A stretch of DNA of 64,000 nucleotides from CAYNSB01 sp964399625 (GTDB taxonomy: Bacteria; Planctomycetota; Phycisphaerae; Phycisphaerales; UBA1924): contig CAYNSB010000007.1 of NCBI GenBank assembly GCA_964399625.1, positions 1 through 64,000 on the forward strand, in the 5' to 3' direction. This document shows, one piece after another, positions 7,434-14,147 of this stretch. The notes beneath the pieces were generated by a model. The model saw only the letters and a program-made list of their open reading frames with translations, was not told where the DNA came from and did not search any database. Both the position numbers and the translations under genes were made by a program. Position 1 is the stretch's first letter, and the number at the start of each line of letters is the position of its first letter.

Positions 7434-7784
7434 TCACTCGCCCGACGCACGTCCCGCACGCTGCTCGTCGATCGCCTTGAGCAGTTCTTCCCACCCCGAT
7501 TCGGGGAACCCTGTCAATTTGCCGGTCTTGGGATTGGGCAGGCCCTGGCTGCGATCGAGGGGCGATGGGCGCTTCAAAAGGGCCGCCTGGATTCTGCCCA
7601 GCTTCTCAGTCCACGTCTCGCCCGTCTCCTTGTCGATGATCTTCACATCGGAGATGACGCGCGAGGTGGAGCTCGAGCCGCCGCCCGTGAGCTGCGGGAC
7701 GATCAGATAGGCCGCGACCACCAAGAGCACGGCGGCGGCGCCGATCTTGACCCACTTCATCACGGTGGACGATTGCATCGCCAT
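7434..7784 (-). CDS. Small membrane-anchored hypothetical protein downstream of a pseudopilin
   Basis: A 116-residue protein: a short N-terminal cytoplasmic stretch, one hydrophobic helix (about 10-31, VKIGAAAVLLVVAAYLIVP), a Gly/Ser linker, then a charged C-terminal domain containing DKETGETWTEKLG and ending in an acidic-basic helix. GGAG seven bases before the ATG supports the start. It begins 34 bases after the pseudopilin gene and is probably the third gene of the GH94 operon. Family unknown. Small single-pass proteins next to pseudopilins in planctomycetes may be accessory to type II secretion or pilus-like fibres, but that is inference. Confidence 0.7.
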   Translation of the reverse strand: MAMQSSTVMKWVKIGAAAVLLVVAAYLIVPQLTGGGSSSTSRVISDVKIIDKETGETWTEKLGRIQAALLKRPSPLDRSQGLPNPKTGKLTGFPESGWEELLKAIDEQRAGRASGE

Positions 7785-7818
7785 CGGCGCGGCTCCTTGG
7801 ACTCAGACGACAGTTGGA

Positions 7819-8634
7819 CTACGGCTTGGCGACCGACATGTGCCCCCACCGCTCGAAGATTCCCTGGCGGAACGGAGCCCTGTAATAGTCGTCGTGATAG
7901 ATGGACGCGGGCAAGAACTCGATGTGCAGATCGCCGAACAGCAGGTTGCTGCCACCCAGCAGCACGTCCTGCCCGACGTTGTACTTCAGGCTCTTGGGAC
8001 CCTTGCGCGTGTGCCGCGGGAGGTCGTCGGGCGCGTCGATCGCGAGGACGCACTTGTCGTAGTACCGGATCTCGCGGATCTTCATTCCGTTCATCCCGTA
8101 CGTGAACGTGCCACGCCCACCCTTGTCGATGTCGTTGAAGAAGTACCGCGTGATCCAGCGACGGTTGAGGTCGGCTTCAGTCTCGGGCCCGTCGTAGTAG
8201 CGGAAGGCGGTTCTGAGCCACTTGCGTGTGATGTCGTCCATCACATCGAACTGACCCTTCGCGGACGGGCAGTCGAAGGCGCGATTGACCACTTGGGGTG
8301 AAGGGTCGCCCGACGAGACGAAATCGGCGAGCGCCTGGGGCACACGCCACCAGTCGAGCCTTCCGCCCGGCCCGTGGGCGTCGAACCACACCGGGTCCTT
8401 CTGGCTGTCCTGGTACAGCTGGATCGCCATGCCGATCTGGCGCTGCGTGTTCTGGCACACCACGGTTCGAGCCGTGTCGCGTGCCGTGCCCAGCGAGGGC
8501 AACAGGATGCCGATGAGCAGCGCGATGATCGCGATCACCACGAGCAGCTCGATCAGCGTGAACCCACGCCTGGCCCCGCGTGCCATCGCGGCAAGCGGAG
8601 AGTTCCGACGGGTGGTCTGGTCTTGCATGTTCAT
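7819..8634 (-). CDS. Type II secretion-like pseudopilin (prepilin-type N-terminal methylation domain)
   Basis: A 271-residue protein. Residues about 20-50 are a textbook prepilin peptidase site and helix: RRGFTLIELLVVIAIIALLIGILLP, with cleavage expected before the Phe and Glu at +5. The globular part (about 55-271) resembles the large planctomycete DUF1559-like pseudopilin group, with paired Cys residues. The ATG at 8634 overlaps the stop of the GH94 gene by four bases, so it is translated together with a cytoplasmic disaccharide phosphorylase, an uncommon pairing. Likely role: subunit of a secretion or surface-fibre pseudopilus. A link to glycan handling is inferred from the operon alone. 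Confidence 0.85.
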   Translation of the reverse strand: MNMQDQTTRRNSPLAAMARGARRGFTLIELLVVIAIIALLIGILLPSLGTARDTARTVVCQNTQRQIGMAIQLYQDSQKDPVWFDAHGPGGRLDWWRVPQALADFVSSGDPSPQVVNRAFDCPSAKGQFDVMDDITRKWLRTAFRYYDGPETEADLNRRWITRYFFNDIDKGGRGTFTYGMNGMKIREIRYYDKCVLAIDAPDDLPRHTRKGPKSLKYNVGQDVLLGGSNLLFGDLHIEFLPASIYHDDYYRAPFRQGIFERWGHMSVAKP

Positions 8635-11093
8635 ACCTTGGCCCCTCTGGTCATCGAAGCAGGTTCGAGCTCCTGTGCCGCAACCGCCCACGTCACGTCC
8701 ACGTCGATCGTCTGTCCCTTGGGATAGTCGCTGTCGATCAACATCGGGCGATCGAGCAGCTTTCCGTTGGCCCGCACCACGGGCGGGAAGTCGGGCCGGA
8801 ATTGCGCCGCGTCGAAACGCACGCGAACCACCCGCCCGCGCCACGCCCGCGTGAACTCGACCTGCCCCAGGAACGCGGGAGGGCAAGGATCGATGGTCAA
8901 CCCCTCCCACGTCGCCCGCACGCCCAGCACCCAGTCGTGCACGACCTTGCGCAGCCACGCGGCCGAGCCCGTGTACCAGGTCCAACCGGCCTTGCCCGGC
9001 GTGTCCGAGAGCGGCCCGTCCACGTTGCCCGGCGTGACATATGGCTCAGCGCGATAGGTGTCGGCATCGGCGCAGCGCGTGGGCGGCGAGATGCTTTTCC
9101 AGATCTGCCCCACCGCCGCGACATCGCGCAGTCGGCAGGCCGCGGCGAGCGCCCACGTCGCGGCGTGCATGTACACGCCGCCGTTCTCGCGCGTTCCGGG
9201 CGAATACCGCGTGATGTACCCGATGTCCTCGCGGGGCTTGGTGTAGGCGGGCACCAGCAGCAGCGGGCCCCAGGGCGAGAGAAGCAGCTTCTTGACCGAG
9301 TTCCAGCCCTGCTGGATCCGCTCGCGTGGGCCCGCGTCCGTGAGCGCCGCCCACGTCTGGCAATTGAGGAAGATCTTGCCCTCGTCGTTGTCCTTGGAGC
9401 CGAGCCACGGCCCCGCGTCGAGCGTGCACCCGCGGTACCACGCGCCATCCCACGCGAACTCGTTGATTGCCGTGATCAGCGCCTCTCGCTTCGCAAGGTA
9501 CGCCGAGGCGGTTGCGGTATCGCCCCGCTCGCGGAGCACCTCGCTCATGTCCTGCAGGATCGAGACGAGGAAGAACGCGAGCCAGACGCTCTCGCCCTTT
9601 TCCTTCACGCCGACCGCGGAGAGCCCGTCGTTCCAGTCGCAGGACCCGATGAGCGGGAGCCCGCGCGGGCTGAAACGCGAGAACGAGCGGGCGAGCGCCC
9701 GCTGGCAATGGTCGAGGATCGTGCTGGGCGGGGTGCCCTTGGCATCGTCGAAGTACGGCGCACGCTCGTCCATGAGGGAGGCGTCGCCGGTTTCCTTCAT
9801 GTACGCGATCGAGATGAACGGCAGCCAGAGGTAGTCGTCCGAGCACATGGAGCGGTTGCCCGTCTCCGAGAGCGGGTGCCACCAGTGGAAGACGCTGCCG
9901 TTGGTGAACTGGTGCGCCGCGTGGAGCAGGATCTGCTTGCGGCACTGCTCGGGGTCGAGCGTGAGCCAGCACTGGCTGTCCTGCAGCTGGTCGCGGAAGC
10001 CGTAGGCGCCCGACTGCTGGTAGTACCCGGTCCGTCCCCACAAGCGACCGGAGATCGCCTGGTAGGGCAGCCAGGAGTTGCACAGCAGGTCCATGTCCGG
10101 CGCGCCCGTGCGTTGGTGTGTGGGCGCGAGAGTCCGCTGCCAGCGTGCAACCGACGCATCGACCGCGGCGCGGGCCGCGCTCGTCGCGGAGTAGAGATCG
10201 AGCGTGCGGAGCAGCGACCTCTCGTTGTCGGCGATCGCGATCGTGTAGTGGAGCGAGACGCTGGCATCGGGCGCGAGCGTGAAATCGCCACCCAGCGCGG
10301 CGCTGGCATCACCGAACCGCCCGAACGCGGTTGCGTCGGGCGCGAACGCGCGCGAGCCGAGCATCGCATCGGGCTGGTGCAACTGCCCGTACCGTCCGAG
10401 GAACGAGGACTTGTCCGCCAGGGCGAGGTCCCGCTCGAACGTGATGCCGCCCACCGAGTGCCCCACCACGTACGGCCAGGGGCGATTCACATGGTCCGCC
10501 TCGGAGCGGGCGGGGATATCCCAGAAGTTCTTGCTCGCGATGATCGCCTTGCGCCCGGCATCCCGGCGCGTCGTGAAGAAGAGACGGTGGAACTCTCGTT
10601 TGACATCCGGCGCCACGCCGCAGCACCACTCGAAGAACGAACTGATGCGCAGCTTGCGGGGCTTGCCCGTCAGGTTCGTGAGTTCGAGGAGCCACAGTTC
10701 GGCCTGCTCGTCGGGCGCGACCGCCATGGTCCAGCGGGCGCGGATTCCATGGAACTCGGTGGTGAATCGGGTGAGTCCCTGCGTGTGCTCGCAGAGATAG
10801 TCGTCGTACGCGGGCCGGCACGGCGCGGGGGCCAGCGACCAGACCATGCCGTCGTCCAAGTCCGCCAGGTACAGGTACTTGCCGCACACGTCCCGCGCCA
10901 GGTCCATGTCCCAGCGGGTGATGCAGTTAAGGACGCTGTTGTCAAACCAGGAGAACCCGCCGCCGTTCTGGCTGACGACAAAGCCGTAGCGCCCGTTGCA
11001 GACGACATTCGTCCACGGCATGGGGGTGCCGGGATCGGTGATGGCGAAGGTGCGCCCCGAGGCGTCGAAGGAACCGTACCGGTTCGCGAGCAT
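8631..11093 (-). CDS. GH94 glycoside phosphorylase (cellobiose phosphorylase-like)
   Basis: An 820-residue cytoplasmic enzyme without signal peptide. Family GH94 features are clear: an N-terminal beta-sandwich starting NRYGSFD, the (alpha/alpha)6 barrel with RDQLQDSQ, HWWHP and the catalytic-acid region CDWND (about 485-489), and the PGTRENGGVY and WYTGSAAW segments that line the sugar and phosphate sites. GH94 enzymes cleave beta-linked disaccharides with phosphate to give a sugar 1-phosphate, saving ATP. Length fits cellobiose phosphorylase (about 810-820 aa) better than 1,2-beta-oligoglucan phosphorylases (over 1000 aa), but laminaribiose or sophorose specificity cannot be excluded. It is first in its operon, behind a promoter with a LacI-type operator. 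Confidence 0.88.
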   Translation of the reverse strand: MLANRYGSFDASGRTFAITDPGTPMPWTNVVCNGRYGFVVSQNGGGFSWFDNSVLNCITRWDMDLARDVCGKYLYLADLDDGMVWSLAPAPCRPAYDDYLCEHTQGLTRFTTEFHGIRARWTMAVAPDEQAELWLLELTNLTGKPRKLRISSFFEWCCGVAPDVKREFHRLFFTTRRDAGRKAIIASKNFWDIPARSEADHVNRPWPYVVGHSVGGITFERDLALADKSSFLGRYGQLHQPDAMLGSRAFAPDATAFGRFGDASAALGGDFTLAPDASVSLHYTIAIADNERSLLRTLDLYSATSAARAAVDASVARWQRTLAPTHQRTGAPDMDLLCNSWLPYQAISGRLWGRTGYYQQSGAYGFRDQLQDSQCWLTLDPEQCRKQILLHAAHQFTNGSVFHWWHPLSETGNRSMCSDDYLWLPFISIAYMKETGDASLMDERAPYFDDAKGTPPSTILDHCQRALARSFSRFSPRGLPLIGSCDWNDGLSAVGVKEKGESVWLAFFLVSILQDMSEVLRERGDTATASAYLAKREALITAINEFAWDGAWYRGCTLDAGPWLGSKDNDEGKIFLNCQTWAALTDAGPRERIQQGWNSVKKLLLSPWGPLLLVPAYTKPREDIGYITRYSPGTRENGGVYMHAATWALAAACRLRDVAAVGQIWKSISPPTRCADADTYRAEPYVTPGNVDGPLSDTPGKAGWTWYTGSAAWLRKVVHDWVLGVRATWEGLTIDPCPPAFLGQVEFTRAWRGRVVRVRFDAAQFRPDFPPVVRANGKLLDRPMLIDSDYPKGQTIDVDVTWAVAAQELEPASMTRGAKV

Positions 11094-11301
11094 GGGAGTC
11101 GGAGATCCTTTGCGTCCACTGCTGGTCGAGCAGTGCCCCCCGAACAGAAGGGCCGAGCCCGGCTTGCGCACGCCGCTGGTCTGGCTCAGGAAACGGAGGC
11201 CTCACCTTGCGGCGCGACCCCCGGAGGGTTGATCAGCCGCCCGGAACGACCAGGCGGAGGAGAACGAACAAGACGGGAGGGCGACGCTGGCCGGCGTCCC
11301 G

Positions 11302-11315
11302 TGTAAACGCTTTCA
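11302..11315. promoter_or_regulatory. LacI/CcpA-type operator (site 1) in front of the GH94 operon
   Basis: TGTAAACGCTTTCA fits the LacI-family consensus TGNAANCGNTTNCA at every fixed position. It overlaps the downstream edge of the -10 box and the predicted transcription start of the GH94 promoter, a position where a bound repressor would block initiation. Confidence 0.75.
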
Positions 11316-11343
11316 TCTTGCCCAGAATGCTTTCCTGTGTCAA
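11315..11343 (-). promoter_or_regulatory. Sigma-70-like promoter of the GH94-pseudopilin operon
   Basis: Minus-strand TTGACA (11343-11338), a perfect -35, and CAAGAT (11320-11315) are spaced by 17 bases. The transcript would carry a leader of about 210 bases before the GH94 ATG. No obvious gene or riboswitch was seen in that leader (11094-11300). Confidence 0.65.
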
Positions 11344-11386
11344 GTGCAAAAAGCTTCGCTGTGGATAGTTTTTGCGGTCTGGGGAC

Positions 11387-12985
11387 TTACCGCTTCCGTT
11401 CAAGCTTCAGACGCTCCATCCCTTGACGGATCGCCGGATGGCTGTGGAACAGGTTCCAGATCAGCCCCGTGCGGGCGTTCTCGATCGCGATGATGAGCGG
11501 CCCCTGATCGATCGCGAGACAGTCCTTGCCAACCCACCCGCTGCCGAGATTGAACGCATCGAGGAACCCATACCCCCCGCTCGCCGGGTCGCGCCAGACC
11601 AGGGGCGAGCCATCGGGCGCCTTCACCGAGCGGTAGAAGCGCATGGAAGCGACGGCGGCCTTGGGATCGAACATGATGCACGATCCCGAGCCGTAGGGCG
11701 CGAGCGTTCCATCGCCCGCCTCGATGTGCACGTCCTCGGTCGCGTAGTCGAGATTCGCCTTCTCGCCCGAGAGGAGAATGTGCTTCGGATTCACGCCCGG
11801 AACGGCGTACCCGTTCTTGATGTCGCTCGCGGTCAGCCCCCACGCGTCGGCGCCGAGCGAGGGAAGCTTCTTCGGATTGTCGAACGCGAAGCGTCGGTGC
11901 ATCTGCACGTGCCGGCGGGAGTTCTCCCACCAGTCCACGCGCGCGCGGCGATCCACGCCAAACGCGCCGGGGTCGTCAACACCGATCGCGCCGTAGTCGA
12001 TCCAGCAGTTCGAGAAGAAGTGGATGAACGTCGCGCCCGAGTACGGGAGATACACCATGGGCCCGATGTCGTCGTAGGCCCCGACCATCCGCCGCAGGTT
12101 GTAGTACGTCTGGGGCGGCGTGCGGTGCTCGGGCTTGGGCGCGCACACCGCGAGGAACGCGACGAGTCGATGCTCGCTCCCGCTGTCGGTCCAGAAGTAC
12201 GGGATGAACCCGCCGTCGCCCTGCGGCTGCGCCTTGTCCTTGGGAACCCAGCCCAGGGAGAACTTGTTCAGGTCCTGCGGCGGGATGGCGCGGGGCTCGC
12301 GCAGAGGTTTGTTGGCATCGGCGAAGTAGAACTGCGACCAGTCCGCCTGCGCGTACAGGTCGTCGGCGATCTGACGCACCTCGCCGCCGAAGTACATGCC
12401 CGCGGAGATCGCGCCCGCGTAGAAGAGGGCGGCATCGATCGTGCCCGCGCAGTACTCCCACGAGTCCTTGGGCTGCCCGCCCGTGGACCCGTCGAGGTAG
12501 TGATAGAGCAGCCCAAACTTGCGATTGGTGGGATTGTCACGCAGCGTGCGCAAGATCGAGAGCGCCCGCTCGCGCCCCTGGTCCTTGGTGATGAACCCAC
12601 GCTCGACGCCGATGCACAGCGCCGAGAGCTGGAACCCCACGCCGCCGACGCTGACGAAGTTCCGCTCTTTGGCGGAGGTGCGATCAACGACCATGCCGCT
12701 CTTCTGTGCGACGGCGTCCCAGAGGAAGTTGAACGCGCCGTGCTGGACCTCGGTCAGAAATCGATCGTCCTCGGCATTGAACGTGTACGGGGGGCGCTCC
12801 ACACCCTCCGGAGACGAGATCACCACCTGCTCCGGCCGCGGCGGGCTCGACTCACGCAGGCGTGCGAGCGGGGTGGGCGCAGGCCCGAAGGATCGCGCGG
12901 GCGCGTCGGAGCGCCCGGGAACCGAATTCCCCGAACAGCCGGCGATCAGGAGCAGGGCCATGACAGTGAGAGTGCGAGTTTTCAT
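11387..12985 (-). CDS. GH144-like lipoprotein glucanase (PF10091 glucoamylase-type domain)
   Basis: A 532-residue protein. The N-terminal lipobox LIAGC (Cys 17) predicts lipidation and an extracytoplasmic location. Residues about 70-530 form an (alpha/alpha)6-type domain with the order seen in the PF10091/GH144 group: AFNFLWDAV, GFQLSALCIGVERGFI, YHYLDG, YFWTDSGSEHR, GADAWGLTASD, GSCIMFDP and GGYGFLDAFN. Characterised GH144 enzymes are endo-beta-1,2-glucanases; the wider Pfam family is only loosely labelled glucoamylase. Likely job: outer degradation of a beta-glucan to oligomers for the GH94 and GH1 enzymes nearby. Promoter: TAAACT at 13001-12996 (minus strand) lies ten bases before the ATG, with operator site 2 over its -35 region. 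Confidence 0.8.
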   Translation of the reverse strand: MKTRTLTVMALLLIAGCSGNSVPGRSDAPARSFGPAPTPLARLRESSPPRPEQVVISSPEGVERPPYTFNAEDDRFLTEVQHGAFNFLWDAVAQKSGMVVDRTSAKERNFVSVGGVGFQLSALCIGVERGFITKDQGRERALSILRTLRDNPTNRKFGLLYHYLDGSTGGQPKDSWEYCAGTIDAALFYAGAISAGMYFGGEVRQIADDLYAQADWSQFYFADANKPLREPRAIPPQDLNKFSLGWVPKDKAQPQGDGGFIPYFWTDSGSEHRLVAFLAVCAPKPEHRTPPQTYYNLRRMVGAYDDIGPMVYLPYSGATFIHFFSNCWIDYGAIGVDDPGAFGVDRRARVDWWENSRRHVQMHRRFAFDNPKKLPSLGADAWGLTASDIKNGYAVPGVNPKHILLSGEKANLDYATEDVHIEAGDGTLAPYGSGSCIMFDPKAAVASMRFYRSVKAPDGSPLVWRDPASGGYGFLDAFNLGSGWVGKDCLAIDQGPLIIAIENARTGLIWNLFHSHPAIRQGMERLKLERKR

Positions 12986-12995
12986 GGGAACAGGG

Positions 12996-13001
12996 AGTTT
13001 A
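12996..13001 (-). promoter_or_regulatory. -10 box of the GH144-like gene
   Basis: TAAACT on the minus strand ends ten bases before the ATG at 12985. The region 17 bases upstream, where a -35 element would sit, is occupied by operator site 2. Confidence 0.4.
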
Positions 13002-13019
13002 CCAGACCTTCGTTCAAAC

Positions 13020-13033
13020 TGAAAGCGGTTTCA
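13020..13033. promoter_or_regulatory. LacI-type operator (site 2) between the glucanase and regulator genes
   Basis: TGAAAGCGGTTTCA is a near-perfect palindrome of the LacI-family type. It lies midway between the divergent -10 boxes at 12996-13001 and 13052-13057, overlapping the -35 positions of both. One bound dimer could repress both the glucanase gene and the regulator itself. Confidence 0.75.
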
Positions 13034-13051
13034 GCTTCGATAGTCTTCTGC

Positions 13052-13057
13052 TATGAT
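13052..13057 (+). promoter_or_regulatory. -10 box (TATGAT) of the LacI-family regulator gene
   Basis: TATGAT matches five of six -10 positions and is followed seven bases later by an in-frame GTG at 13065, giving a leaderless arrangement. The ATG at 13053 lies inside this box and is therefore unlikely to be the start. Confidence 0.55.
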
Positions 13058-13064
13058 GAGGCCC

Positions 13065-14141
13065 GTGTCTCGAACAGCGGACTCCATGTCCAAGAACGAC
13101 ACGGGCGGATCCAAGACGCGGAGCGCCAAGGCACCGTCCATCGAGGATGTGGCCCACGCCGCCTCGGTGTCGACGGCGACGGTGTCGCGCTTTCTGAACA
13201 CGCCGCAGATGGTTGCGCCGGGCACGGCCGAGCGAATCCGCAAGGTGATCGCCGATCTTGGCTATCGACCGAACCGGTTCGCGCAAGGGCTGATGACGCG
13301 CCGGAGCCACGTGATCGGGATCGTGCTTCCGGACATCCACGGCGAGTTCTACTCCGAGTTGCTGCGCGGGGCCACGGCCGAGGCCCGGGGGCGCGGGTAC
13401 CACCTGCTGGTCGCCGGGGCCGACATGAGCGATGAGCCCACCGAGGGGCTCCGCTCGGGCCCGATGGGTCTGATCGATGGCGTGGCCGTGATGATCACGG
13501 AGCCCAACGAGCGCCTGTGGCGTGCGATGATCGACTCCGGGCTGCCGGTGGTCGCGCTCGACACGAACCCGAACGGCGGCGCGGTCGATTCCGTGCTCAT
13601 CGACAACATCGCGGGCGCGGCCGAGGCGACCGAGCACCTGCTCTCGACGGTGCCCGCCGAGCGGTGCTACTTCGTGGGCGGACCGGCGGACAACTTCGAC
13701 TCCAAGCAGCGTGCCGCCGCGTTCTTGAGCGTGCTCGAGCGCCGGGGACGGACGCCGCGGGCGGAGCAGACGACGTACGGGCTGTACTCCGTGGAGTGGG
13801 GGCGGGCGTGGGCGACGCGCTTCCTCAAGAACCATGCCGACGCGTCGCGCCGTGAGCCGATCGGCGTGCTCGCGGGCAACGACGAGATCGCGATGGGTGT
13901 GCTCGACGTGTTCCAATCCGCCGGGATCGGCGCTCCGCTGGGGCTGCGCCTGGTCGGCTTCGACGATTCACGACTCGCGTCGCTCCTGAAGCCGTCGATC
14001 TCGAGTGTGCGCGTGCCGCGGGCGGAGGTCGGTGGCGCGGCGGTGTCGGCGCTGATCGAGCGGATCGAGCATCCCGAGGCGGCGGCGATCACGCGCACGC
14101 TTCCCACGCGGCTGGTCGTGCGCGACAGCAGCGCGGGCTGA
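13065..14141 (+). CDS. LacI-family transcriptional regulator
   Basis: About 358 residues. An N-terminal helix-turn-helix (SIEDVAHAASVSTATVSRFLN) with the LacI hinge (YRPNRFAQGLMTRRS) is followed by a periplasmic-binding-protein-like effector domain (VIGIVLPDIHGEFYSELLRGA ... GVLAGNDEIAMGVLDVF ... LVGFDDSRLASLLKPSISSVRVP). It binds palindromic operators and releases them on binding a sugar. Three matching operators in this window lie at the promoters of the GH94 operon, the GH144-like gene together with this gene, and the GH1/dockerin-protein pair, so it is the probable local repressor. GTG at 13065 is preferred for its spacing from the -10 box; ATG at 13086 (MSKND) is an alternative. Effector unknown, perhaps a beta-glucobiose. 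Confidence 0.9.
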   Translation: MSRTADSMSKNDTGGSKTRSAKAPSIEDVAHAASVSTATVSRFLNTPQMVAPGTAERIRKVIADLGYRPNRFAQGLMTRRSHVIGIVLPDIHGEFYSELLRGATAEARGRGYHLLVAGADMSDEPTEGLRSGPMGLIDGVAVMITEPNERLWRAMIDSGLPVVALDTNPNGGAVDSVLIDNIAGAAEATEHLLSTVPAERCYFVGGPADNFDSKQRAAAFLSVLERRGRTPRAEQTTYGLYSVEWGRAWATRFLKNHADASRREPIGVLAGNDEIAMGVLDVFQSAGIGAPLGLRLVGFDDSRLASLLKPSISSVRVPRAEVGGAAVSALIERIEHPEAAAITRTLPTRLVVRDSSAG

Positions 14142-14147
14142 CACCGA

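Noticed and set aside
8580..11306. A 900-codon open frame on the plus strand across the GH94 gene
   Set aside because: It is the GC-rich antisense shadow of a clearly homologous gene, with Arg/Pro/His-rich low-complexity composition.
11233..11316. Short ORF in the GH94 leader starting MKAFTRD on the minus strand
   Set aside because: Its ATG overlaps the -10 box and operator, so it would not be in the transcript.
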